Assembly (NCBI GenBank): GCA_022601275.1
Contig: JAHZIT010000119.1
Location: forward strand, 1-43,269
DNA: 43,269 nucleotides
From: Actinomycetes bacterium
GTDB taxonomy: Bacteria; Actinomycetota; Actinomycetes; Mycobacteriales; Mycobacteriaceae
Reading direction: 5' to 3'
Shown: one piece after another, positions 1 through 7,825 of the stretch
Layout: every line of letters starts with the position of its first letter
How positions within the stretch are numbered: the stretch's first letter is position 1
Program-made: the position numbers and the translations under genes
The notes under the pieces: model-generated
What the model was told of the DNA's origin: nothing
The model's input: the letters and a program-made list of their open reading frames with translations, nothing else
Database searches by the model: none

Positions 1-948
1 GCCAGGCGCGGCGGGCAGGTGTGCTACGGGCTGGTCAGCCGCGGCGGGCAGGTGCGCGACCGGCTGGGCGGGCGGGGTGGGCAGGTGCGCAACGGCCGCG
101 GCTGGCTCTTCGACGCGGACCGGAATCGTCTCCGGCACAGTTGAATCCAGCTCGATTTCGATGGTTGAGCCCGGCTTCGCGGTGGCCTGGGGCCGGACCT
201 TCATGACTGCCGACTGTCCCACGGCCACCGGTTCGGGCGCACGGGAGGGAGCAGCGGCCTGAGTGGGGGCCAGGTCAGGCGTGGCGCGAATCGCCGACGG
301 TGCTGAGGTGGGCAGTGGCCCCACCTCGGGCCCGGACTGGGACGGGGCACTCGCGGCTGTGTTCGCGGGCGCCTCAGACTGTGGCGGGCCCACCAACGCG
401 TAGAGGCCGATCCCCACCGCTACGACGGCCGCACCCGCCGCGGCTGCCACCCGCGCGGGCACCTGGGTGACCACCCGCAGCGGCACCCGTGCGGCCAGTC
501 GCTGCGGCACCCGTGTGGCCAGTCGCTGCGGCACCCCCGTGGCCAGCCGCCGCAGCATGCCTTCGTCCTCGTGGGCGTTGACACCGGACCGCGCCGCTCC
601 GTAAGCGAGCACCAGGTGCGGGGCGAGGTGGCGGGCGGTTTTGTTGCGGCCTTCGCGGGCTGCGTCTTGAGACACCGTCTCGACGGTCTCGAATCCGAAC
701 AGCCGCAGCTTGGTCCGTAGCCGGATGCCGTGCTGGGAGGCGTCGTCGCTCCAGGTCAGCCGAACGCCCTCGATGTCGTGCTCGGTTTGCATGTCAAAGG
801 CTTGAACACTGCGCGCCGCTGCCCTGGCTAAGTCGTGCAGGGAATCGACCGCGACGATTTCTTCGGCCAGTATCTTGCCGTCGGCGGTATCGACAAGCAC
901 CCATACGGCGCTCGATTCGGTGAGTGACAGACCAAGAACCCAGCGCAT
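1..948 (-). CDS. DUF7159-like membrane-anchored protein, 3' end beyond window
   Basis: The frame is open from an ATG at 948 to the left edge without a stop, so 316 residues are visible and the C-terminus is missing. The start is preceded by GGGAG 6 nt upstream. The N-terminus (MRWVLGLSLTESSAVWVLVD) matches my recollection of mycobacterial DUF7159 proteins, which have an actin/ASKHA-like opening; no function is established. Around residue 150 come near-identical Arg-rich repeats (QRLATRVPQRLAARVP), then one hydrophobic segment (AAGAAVVAVGIGLYALVG) that should span the membrane. The rest is Pro/Ala/Thr-rich and probably extracytoplasmic, ending in copies of PVAHLPAA. Codon use is normal for the window. 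The gene follows icd2 on the same strand after 230 bp of repeats, so it probably has its own promoter. Confidence 0.75.
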   Translation of the reverse strand, partial: MRWVLGLSLTESSAVWVLVDTADGKILAEEIVAVDSLHDLARAAARSVQAFDMQTEHDIEGVRLTWSDDASQHGIRLRTKLRLFGFETVETVSQDAAREGRNKTARHLAPHLVLAYGAARSGVNAHEDEGMLRRLATGVPQRLATRVPQRLAARVPLRVVTQVPARVAAAAGAAVVAVGIGLYALVGPPQSEAPANTAASAPSQSGPEVGPLPTSAPSAIRATPDLAPTQAAAPSRAPEPVAVGQSAVMKVRPQATAKPGSTIEIELDSTVPETIPVRVEEPAAAVAHLPTPPAQPVAHLPAAADQPVAHLPAAPG

Positions 949-1000
949 AGCAACTCCCAGACGACGACGACCGGTATCTGCCCTTATCGGCGGTTCGTCG

Positions 1001-1095
1001 CCAGACGTTACGTATGGGGCCAGACGTTACGCATGGGGCCAGACGTTACGCATGGGGCCAGACGTTACGCATGGGGCCAGATGTTACGTATGGGG
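1001..1095. repeat. Five tandem copies of a 19-bp unit
   Basis: The unit ccagacgttacgcatgggg is repeated head to tail at 1001, 1020, 1039, 1058 and 1077. Units 2-4 are identical; units 1 and 5 differ at one or two bases (cgtatgggg, agatgttac). Degenerate gtccgg-type repeats follow to about 1140. The array lies between the icd2 stop and the start of the downstream minus-strand gene, inside that gene's likely promoter region. It has the form of a VNTR minisatellite. Each unit contains the near-palindromic gacgttacg core. Confidence 0.95.
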
Positions 1096-1178
1096 CCCAA
1101 AGCTGGTCCGGAACTGTTGGTCCGGGACCGTTAGTCCGGCGCCGGGTCCCAACCTGGGGCATCGTCTGCGGGTGGCGG

Positions 1179-3428
1179 TCAGCCCCGGGTGGCTGCCAGC
1201 GCCTCGTTGAGCGTCTTGCTGGGGCGCATCACCGACTCGGTCTTGTCCCGGTCCGGGTAGTAATAGCCGCCGATGTCCGCGGCTTTGCCCTGGGCCTCGT
1301 TGAGTTCAGCCACGATGATGTCTTCGTTCTCGGAGAGTGTCTTGGCCAGCGGGGCGAAGCGGTCGGCCAGTTCTTTGTCCGCGGTTTGCTCGGCCAGTGC
1401 CTGGGCCCAATACATGGCGAGGTAGTACTGACTGCCACGGTTGTCGAGCTCGCCGGTCTTGCGCGACGGACCCTTGTCGTTGTCCAGCAATTTCCCGGTG
1501 GCGGTATCCAGCGTTTCGGCCAGCAGCGTAGCTCGTGGGTTCCCGGTCTTGTTGCCCAGGTCATCGAGGCTGGCACCCAACGCGAGGAACTCACCGAGGG
1601 AATCCCAGCGAAGATGATTCTCCTCCTGGAGCTGATGCACATGCTTGGGCGCCGAACCTCCGGCCCCGGTCTCATACAACCCGCCCCCGGCCATCAACGG
1701 AACGATCGACAGCATCTTGGCGCTGGTGCCCAACTCCAGGATCGGGAACAGATCGGTGAGGTAGTCGCGCAGGATGTTGCCGGTCGCCGCGATGGTGTCC
1801 TCTCCTCGGATGACCCGTTCGATCGTGTACCTCATGGCCCACACCTGCGGCATGACCTGGATGGTGAGGCCCTCGGTGTCGTGATCCAACAGGTAGGCCT
1901 TGACCTTCTTTCTCAGCTCGGCCTCGTGTGGACGCTCGGTATCCAGCCAGAACACGACCGGCATGCCCGACAGCCGCGCACGGGTGACAGCCAGCTTCAC
2001 CCAGTCCCGGATCGGCGCGTCCTTGACAACCGGCATGCGCCAGATGTCACCCGCCTCGACGTTCTGCGACAGCAGGACCTCACCGGTGTCGATGTCGACG
2101 ATGTCGGCCACGCCGTCGACGGGGATCTCGAACGTCTTGTCGTGCGATCCGTACTCCTCGGCCTTCTGCGCCATGAGGCCAACGTTGGGGACGGTGCCCA
2201 TCGTCGTCGGGTCGAACTGGCCATGGATCTTGCAGAAGTTGATGATCTCCTGGTAAATGCGCGAGAACGTGGACTCGGGATTGACGGCCTTGGTGTCTTT
2301 GGTCCGCCCGTCGGCCCCGTACATCTTGCCGCCCAGCCGGATCATCGCGGGCATCGAGGCATCCACGATGACATCACTGGGCGAATGGAAGTTGGAAATG
2401 CCTCGTGCGGAATCCACCATCGCCAGCTCGGGCCGGTGCTCGTGGCACGCGTGCAGGTCGCGAATGATCTCTTCGTGTTGCGATCTCGGCAGCGACTCGA
2501 TCTTGCTGTACAGATCGGAGAGCCCGTTGTTCACGTTGACGCCCAGCTCGTCGAACAGCTCCTGGTGCTTGGCGAACGCCTCCCGGTAGAACACTTTCAC
2601 CGCGTGTCCGAAGACGATGGGGTGCGACACCTTCATCATCGTCGCTTTGACGTGCAGTGAGAACATCACCCCGGTCTTATAGGCGTCCTCCATCTCCTCT
2701 TCGTAGAAGTCACACAAGGCCCTCTTGCTCATGAACATGCTGTCGATGATGTCTCCAGCGTCCAGGCAGACCTCGGGCTTGAGCACTAGCGTCTCACCGG
2801 GTCCGTCGGCCGGCCGGGTCTTCAGCACCATCTTGACTTTGCGTGCCTTGTCCAGGGTCATCGACTTCTCTCCGTGATAGAAGTCGCCCTTCTTCATGGT
2901 CGCCACATGGGTGCGGGAGGCCTGAGACCAGGGGGCCATGCTGTGCGGGTGCTTACGTGCGTACTCCTTGACCGCCTTGGGCGCCCGGCGGTCGGAGTTC
3001 CCTTCCCGCAGTACCGGGTTCACCGCGCTACCAAGGGTCTTGGCGTAGCGCTCCTTGATGGCTTTTTCCTCGTCGGTCTTCGGCTCGCCGGGATAGTCCG
3101 GCACGTTGTAGCCCTTGGACTGCAATTCCTTGATCGCAGCATGCAGTTGGGGCACCGAGGCGCTGATGTTCGGCAGCTTGATGATGTTGGTGTCCGGCAG
3201 TTGGGTCAGAGCGCCGAGTTCGGCGAGGTTGTCCGGCACGCGCTGCTCTTCGGTAAGGAAGTCGCTGAACTCGGCCAGGATTCGCGCCGCCACGGAGATA
3301 TCGCTGGTCCTGACATCGATGCCGGCCGCGTCGGCGAACGTTTCGAGGATGGGCAGAAAGGCGTAGGTCGCAAGCAGCGGGGCCTCGTCGGTCAGCGTGT
3401 AGATGATGGTCGGCTGCTCGGCGCTCAT
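1179..3428 (-). CDS. icd2: Isocitrate dehydrogenase, NADP-dependent, monomeric type
   Basis: The 749-residue product has the length and sequence of the monomeric isocitrate dehydrogenase family, the Icd2 form of mycobacteria. It oxidises isocitrate to 2-oxoglutarate and CO2 with reduction of NADP+ in the TCA cycle, in the cytoplasm. Family landmarks include the opening [10 protein letters not shown], the substrate loop [12 protein letters not shown], the segment [17 protein letters not shown], and the C-terminal [11 protein letters not shown]. The ATG at 3428 has GGGAGA about 8 nt upstream, which fixes the start. The gene stands alone, divergent from the exported-protein gene at 3686. Nothing is missing or broken. 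Confidence 0.97.
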   Translation of the reverse strand: MSAEQPTIIYTLTDEAPLLATYAFLPILETFADAAGIDVRTSDISVAARILAEFSDFLTEEQRVPDNLAELGALTQLPDTNIIKLPNISASVPQLHAAIKELQSKGYNVPDYPGEPKTDEEKAIKERYAKTLGSAVNPVLREGNSDRRAPKAVKEYARKHPHSMAPWSQASRTHVATMKKGDFYHGEKSMTLDKARKVKMVLKTRPADGPGETLVLKPEVCLDAGDIIDSMFMSKRALCDFYEEEMEDAYKTGVMFSLHVKATMMKVSHPIVFGHAVKVFYREAFAKHQELFDELGVNVNNGLSDLYSKIESLPRSQHEEIIRDLHACHEHRPELAMVDSARGISNFHSPSDVIVDASMPAMIRLGGKMYGADGRTKDTKAVNPESTFSRIYQEIINFCKIHGQFDPTTMGTVPNVGLMAQKAEEYGSHDKTFEIPVDGVADIVDIDTGEVLLSQNVEAGDIWRMPVVKDAPIRDWVKLAVTRARLSGMPVVFWLDTERPHEAELRKKVKAYLLDHDTEGLTIQVMPQVWAMRYTIERVIRGEDTIAATGNILRDYLTDLFPILELGTSAKMLSIVPLMAGGGLYETGAGGSAPKHVHQLQEENHLRWDSLGEFLALGASLDDLGNKTGNPRATLLAETLDTATGKLLDNDKGPSRKTGELDNRGSQYYLAMYWAQALAEQTADKELADRFAPLAKTLSENEDIIVAELNEAQGKAADIGGYYYPDRDKTESVMRPSKTLNEALAATRG

Positions 3429-3608
3429 TCGTTGGTCTCCCGGCGTCAGTTTCGGTCAAGTTCGAGGGAGCTCCGCGCAAGCATCACGCCCAGCCGCACC
3501 TTCTGGCGCAGCCTACCCAACGACCAGGTCTCTGTGGCGGGCTAGTTCCCAGGCGCGTCCACGGCGAGTCGTCCGGGGCGCGAGGTGCCCGACAGCTAAG
3601 TTCACGCC

Positions 3609-3656
3609 AGCCGGGCAACCAGCCGGGCAACCAGCCGGGCAACCAGCCGGGCAACG
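3609..3656. repeat. Four tandem copies of a 12-bp unit
   Basis: The unit agccgggcaacc is repeated at 3609, 3621, 3633 and 3645; the last copy ends in g. It lies in the 257-bp divergent gap between icd2 and the gene at 3686, ending 29 bp before that start codon and just upstream of its ribosome binding site. The repeats would fall in or near the 5' leader. Confidence 0.93.
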
Positions 3657-3685
3657 AGGAAGGTCCCGCGGGAAGAGGAATTGCC

Positions 3686-4546
3686 ATGACACAGGGCAGG
3701 CCGAACGGCACCGAGTGGCGCGGCGCGGCGAAGCTGTGGGTCACGCTCACGTCAGCCGCATGCGTCGCGGTCGCATGTACCTCAGCCCCGGATCCAGTCG
3801 ACTCGACTGCGCACGCGGCTGCAGCTGACGCGCCACAGGTATCGGGGTCCGTCAAGGAGTGGCAGGACGCGGTGTGCCGCGATGACAACCAAACCCACTC
3901 CGGCACCCGCCACACCGTCGAGGGGACCGCCTGCGTGCCGCAGGACGGGGATGGAATCGTCAACTTCGATCACTTCGAATCCGCTTCGTCGATGGGCTCG
4001 GTCCTCTCCTGGACTCCGTCCGCGCACGTCGCGCGCGTGGTTGTGGACGGGCGCCCGTTGGCGATCTGGACGCCGTCAGGTGAAGTCGAGGACCTGGACC
4101 CGCTCCAGAAGTTCGGTTTCGATGTCGTTTCCTACCAGTCCGCGAGTTTCGTCCGCGGGCTGGACGAGGTACCTGCGGTGGTCCCCGATACCGGTGACGC
4201 CGTGACGCTTCCGGCCAATCAATACGGCTACGTCGTCGTTCAGAACGCCGGCGGTGACACCCAGTGCATCGTGGAGACCACATTCATCGGGTGCCAGACC
4301 GCCGGTACCACGTGGCAGCAGCACCTCGATGGCAGCGGGCCTTATCACGGTGTACGGGTCAATACGGACGGGACGGGCTCGTGGGTCGACGGCAACCTCG
4401 GGGCAGCCGCACCGACGACGCTGGCCAACCAGACCTACCGGGCCCAGGGCTGGACGATCGTATCGAGCCCATCGGGGATGCGCTTCACCAACGATCAGAC
4501 AGGTCACGGCGCGCTGGTTTCCATCGAAAGCGTCCAAACGTTTTGA
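3686..4546 (+). CDS. Secreted or lipid-anchored protein, unknown function
   Basis: The 286-residue product starts at an ATG with AGAGGAA 5-6 nt upstream. The N-terminal signal has a hydrophobic stretch (LWVTLTSAACVAVAC) ending at Cys31, which could be a lipidation site, although the box AVAC is imperfect because position -3 is Ala. The mature part has four further cysteines that could form disulphides (VCRDD, TACVPQ, TQCIVE, IGCQTA). It is rich in Gly, Thr and Trp and looks like an all-beta extracytoplasmic domain ending in a short beta motif. I do not recognise a catalytic motif. It precedes another exported protein gene, with 65 bp between them. Function unknown; export is likely. Confidence 0.8.
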   Translation: MTQGRPNGTEWRGAAKLWVTLTSAACVAVACTSAPDPVDSTAHAAAADAPQVSGSVKEWQDAVCRDDNQTHSGTRHTVEGTACVPQDGDGIVNFDHFESASSMGSVLSWTPSAHVARVVVDGRPLAIWTPSGEVEDLDPLQKFGFDVVSYQSASFVRGLDEVPAVVPDTGDAVTLPANQYGYVVVQNAGGDTQCIVETTFIGCQTAGTTWQQHLDGSGPYHGVRVNTDGTGSWVDGNLGAAAPTTLANQTYRAQGWTIVSSPSGMRFTNDQTGHGALVSIESVQTF

Positions 4547-4611
4547 GGCGGCCTGTCTCCGCACCTACCAGCGCCTGATCAGTATCGACATGGCGATAGT
4601 CGACTCGCGAG

Positions 4612-5319
4612 ATGGCGAAGGTTCCCCCACGCGTCCCACGCGACACTAAGGTGCTGTTCGTGGGCAGAAAGATGTTGGCCAACGGCCGAGGGAGATGGCT
4701 GGCCGTCGTCGTCTCGATCGCCGTGTCTGCCGCCATGCTGCACGCCCAGGGCGCGGAGCCGTCACGCAGCGCTGACGGGACAGCTGAAGCGCCGCCGAGT
4801 CAGGGCCCCCCGCCGCCGGCCGGGGACCCGAGCATGGCCACCCCCACTCAGGCCGAATTGTTGGCGGCCAGTGCGCCCATCGATGCGCGGGTATTCGACC
4901 TGCCGTTGCCGGCGGGCGTCACGCCCGAGGACGGGTTACAGGTCAAGACCATTTGGGCGGCACGCGCCATCAGCATGATGTTCCCCGAGATCAAAACCAT
5001 CGGCGGATTCCGCCAGGATCCGCTGCCATGGCACCCCAACGGGTTGGCGATCGACGTGATGATCCCTAACCACGGCAGCGAAGAAGGTATCGAACTCGGT
5101 AATCAGATCGCCGGGCTGGCGCTGGCGAATGCCCGACGCTGGGGAGTGCTCCACGTGATCTGGCGGCAGGGCCTCTACCCAGGCATCGGCGCGCCGAGCT
5201 GGACCGCGGATTACGGCAATGAAACCCTCAACCACTTCGACCACGTCCACATCGCCACCAACGGCGGCGGCTATCCCACCGGGGACGAAACCTACTTCCT
5301 CGGATCTATGGAGCCGTGA
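4612..5319 (+). CDS. Secreted M15/VldE-like (ARB_07466-type) domain protein
   Basis: Up to 235 residues: a signal anchor or signal peptide (WLAVVVSIAVSAAMLHAQG), a Pro-rich linker, then a domain resembling ARB_07466/VldE C-terminal domains of the M15-like peptidase fold. The zinc-type signature is visible as WHPNGLAIDVMIP (His and Asp spaced as in HxxxxxxD) and HFDHVHIA (HxH). Related M15 enzymes cut peptidoglycan peptides, so a cell-wall role is possible, but activity is inferred only. The start is uncertain: ATG 4612 has no clear ribosome site, while GTG 4660 has TAAGG about 8 nt upstream and leaves a shorter, more typical signal peptide. The end lies 3 bp before the convergent phosphatase gene's stop. 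Confidence 0.8.
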   Translation: MAKVPPRVPRDTKVLFVGRKMLANGRGRWLAVVVSIAVSAAMLHAQGAEPSRSADGTAEAPPSQGPPPPAGDPSMATPTQAELLAASAPIDARVFDLPLPAGVTPEDGLQVKTIWAARAISMMFPEIKTIGGFRQDPLPWHPNGLAIDVMIPNHGSEEGIELGNQIAGLALANARRWGVLHVIWRQGLYPGIGAPSWTADYGNETLNHFDHVHIATNGGGYPTGDETYFLGSMEP

Positions 5320-5322
5320 CGC

Positions 5323-7524
5323 TCAGACCGCGATAGACGGTTCGCCGCACCACGGCAGGTCTGAAGATCCAGCGGCGTCCCCGCAGGCCAGGAGTGCATC
5401 CGGCACGGCTGCCTCCTCCGGTATCGATGGGAAGGACGGCGGGGCGGGTGGCCACAGCGGGAAGATGCTGGCGCCGGTCACGCCAGTCAACGCAGCGACG
5501 ATCTGGGCGCCGGTATTGGTCGCCACGTAGGCGAGATCACCGATGAACTGCACCGGCGCAATAGCCAGCCTGGCCAGCAGGCTGATCAGGAAGATGTCCC
5601 GGTCGGCAATCTCCTGCAGCGCCGCGGTCAGATCGTTGGTGAGCCCGAACACGATGTAGGGCCCGGTGGCGAAGATCGTGCGCAGACCCAGCGCCAGCTG
5701 AGTGCCTATATCGGGATAGCCGTACATGTCGATCGCGTCTTGGAGCGACCCCCGCAGAGCTTCGTCGTCATTGACTGGAAAAACATTGCCGTCGCTCAGG
5801 TCTGTCAGCGGCACGCCGTCGGAACCTGCCGCCGGAGTGCCCCCGAAGAGGGTCACCACCGTGGGCGTGACATCCACGATCTGGTACTTGAGGTTGATGG
5901 CGCCGACGGCGAAGAGGTCCGGGTTCTCGGCGACGACGAACGTCGATGTCTCATCCGGGGACTGGAAGCCGTGACCGAACCCCTTCTGCGGCTGGTGACC
6001 ATGATCGGTGGTCATCAGGATGGTCCACTGCTCCCCGGTCAGGGCTTCCCAGTCGGCAACTGCCTGGAGGATCTCGCCGAGGTTTCTGTCGAAGTTGTTG
6101 AGCGCCGCGGCGTACTGCGGTGAGTCCCCGCCGTACAGGTGCCCGTTCTCATCGACCCCGACGAAGTAGCTCAAGAGGAAGTTCGGCACTGCGGAGTCGG
6201 CTGCAGTGATTGCTGCTTCGGTGGCGTCTCCGACTGCGTCGTCAGTCAGCAGCCAGTCGGTATCGCCTGGGATCTGGGAGATGTTGATGATGGTGTCAGC
6301 GGGGATCGAGCCGGCGCCGCTGATGGCCGAGATGACGTCCCAGTTCGCGATGGACATCGTCTGGATGCCCGGGTTGAACGTTTCGAGCTGATTGAACACC
6401 GTCGCCCAGGTGTTGTAGGTCCACGGGGTGAAGACATTGTTGATCACCCCGGTGGTTTCGCCCCAGGTACCGGTGAGGATGGACGACCACGACGGGCCGG
6501 AGATGGTGGTGTGCCCGGCGATGCTCGCCGGGGCCGTGGTGCCGACCTGGATCAACTCGAAGAAATTGACGTTGGTGGGATCATCCAGAACCCGGCTGAG
6601 ATTTGTGCCGTCCACACCGATCACCAGAACATTCGGTGATGGGTCCGCGGCAACGGAAAGGACTGATGGAGTGACCGCATTTGCGTTGCTGCGCTGGGCG
6701 TTACGCTCCAACTCATCTCGGGCCGCGGCCAGCGCTGCCAACATCACCGGTGCCTGTCCGGGCACGTCGGGGCCAGGTTCGGCCGGTGGCTGCAGCCCCG
6801 TGGATGCCACCGCCGACTCGACGTTGAGCAAGGTGGCTGCTGGCGCCGGTACGGGTGGCGTGGATACCGAGGCAGTCCAGGATGCGGCCGGGAGTACATC
6901 AATCGAGTCCACCGCGGCAATGGTGACTGCCTCCGCCGGGGCCGGTTCGGACTCGCCGGGAAGTTCGGCGGCGGCCACTGCGGAATCCACGTCGTCTGAG
7001 TCCGCGGGTTCGGCCGAGAGGTCCGGGGCCTGGGTACTTATCGACCGACTTGGCCCGCGTCGATCAGAGATAGCGTCGCCGACCGAGTTACGGGCTGAAT
7101 CACCATTTCCTTCGGCGGCGTCATCGGCCGGGAGGAGGGTGTCCGCTTCGTCAGAATCCGCTTGGTCAGAATCTGCTTGGTCAGAATCCGCTTCTATGGT
7201 GTCCGCTTCTATGGTGTCTGTATCGAAGTCAGCATCGATGGTGTCCGCCTCGATGTCCGATTCTGTGGTATCCGTCTCGGAGGCGTCGCTCTCAGCACCT
7301 GACTCGGACGGCGACTCCGAGCCGGAACCGGGTTCGTTGTCCTCTGCGCCGTCGTTGGATGCCGCGTCGCGACTTTTCGAGGCGGTCGTCGACGACGAAT
7401 CGCCTGCCGGCGAGGAACTCGACGGCTCGGCGTAGGCAACGCCCGGCGCGGATGCCAGCGCCACCCCCACCCCCAGGGTTATGGCTAACGCCCCTACCCG
7501 ACCGATGTGCCCGGCATAACCCAT
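5323..7524 (-). CDS. Exported alkaline-phosphatase-superfamily phosphodiesterase
   Basis: The 733-residue protein has three parts. Residues 1-33 are a signal peptide (HIGRVGALAITLGVGVALA...AYAEP). Residues 34 to about 285 are an acidic Ser/Asp/Glu/Ala linker with pentad repeats (ADSDQ, EADTI). From about 295 comes a type I phosphodiesterase/nucleotide pyrophosphatase-like domain. Visible metal ligands are D305 (VIGVDG), the nucleophile region GPSWSSILTG (344-350), D458/H462 (VDENGHLYG), D507/H508 (TTDHGH) and H518 (GFGHGF). It should hydrolyse phosphate mono- or diesters outside the membrane; the substrate is unknown. The motif PVMLAALAAARDELERN just before the domain recurs in the peroxidase at 25.1-27.7 kb. 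The ATG at 7524 has AAAGGAA 6 nt upstream. Confidence 0.88.
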   Translation of the reverse strand: MGYAGHIGRVGALAITLGVGVALASAPGVAYAEPSSSSPAGDSSSTTASKSRDAASNDGAEDNEPGSGSESPSESGAESDASETDTTESDIEADTIDADFDTDTIEADTIEADSDQADSDQADSDEADTLLPADDAAEGNGDSARNSVGDAISDRRGPSRSISTQAPDLSAEPADSDDVDSAVAAAELPGESEPAPAEAVTIAAVDSIDVLPAASWTASVSTPPVPAPAATLLNVESAVASTGLQPPAEPGPDVPGQAPVMLAALAAARDELERNAQRSNANAVTPSVLSVAADPSPNVLVIGVDGTNLSRVLDDPTNVNFFELIQVGTTAPASIAGHTTISGPSWSSILTGTWGETTGVINNVFTPWTYNTWATVFNQLETFNPGIQTMSIANWDVISAISGAGSIPADTIINISQIPGDTDWLLTDDAVGDATEAAITAADSAVPNFLLSYFVGVDENGHLYGGDSPQYAAALNNFDRNLGEILQAVADWEALTGEQWTILMTTDHGHQPQKGFGHGFQSPDETSTFVVAENPDLFAVGAINLKYQIVDVTPTVVTLFGGTPAAGSDGVPLTDLSDGNVFPVNDDEALRGSLQDAIDMYGYPDIGTQLALGLRTIFATGPYIVFGLTNDLTAALQEIADRDIFLISLLARLAIAPVQFIGDLAYVATNTGAQIVAALTGVTGASIFPLWPPAPPSFPSIPEEAAVPDALLACGDAAGSSDLPWCGEPSIAV
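7151..7225. repeat. 15-bp coding minisatellite in the phosphatase linker
   Basis: Five degenerate 15-bp units run from 7151: three copies of tcagaatccgcttgg (7151, 7166, 7181, the last ending in ct) and two of the atggtgtccgcttct type (7196, 7211). On the minus strand they encode the acidic pentads QADSD and EADTI of the linker. Copy-number change would keep the frame and alter only linker length. Confidence 0.85.
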
Positions 7525-7825
7525 TGGGGTTCCTTTCGATAAGCCGCGTCCTTGATCGCGCGGTGGCAGTCAACATCTAGCGATGGATCTAGCGGTGCCG
7601 AGCGGCATCTCGCGACCACACACCGACCTCGCCGACTCCACGCAACTCCCGACAGGGGCAGGCCTCGTGATCGGTTGCTGTTGTCGTGACGGCATTGGTT
7701 GTCGCGCTCCCCCGGCTGAACTCGCTGACCCAGAAATTACGCCCTCGGCGCGATCCGTCGGCGACGAATCGCCGAGTTGGTAGAGCGCAGTTGCCGGTGC
7801 CGCGGCTTCGGTACGCGCGGTTGCG
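7525..7825. other. Intergenic stretch without a convincing gene
   Basis: These 301 bp separate the start of the phosphatase gene from the stop of the large minus-strand gene at 7826. Short plus-strand open frames here have no signals or recognisable sequence. The strip next to 7525 holds the AAAGGAA ribosome site. No repeat, strong terminator or operator was seen; ctagcg occurs twice near 7577-7594 without evident meaning. Confidence 0.6.

Noticed and set aside
1014..2660. Long plus-strand open frame (548 codons) over icd2
   Set aside because: It is antisense to a clear Icd2 coding region, its translation is low-complexity Val/His/Arg/Gly-rich with no domain, and its start lies in the 19-bp repeats.
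6428..7435. Plus-strand frame over the phosphatase linker
   Set aside because: Ser/Ala-rich reading is the mirror of the acidic linker; no start signals and antisense to a clear gene.
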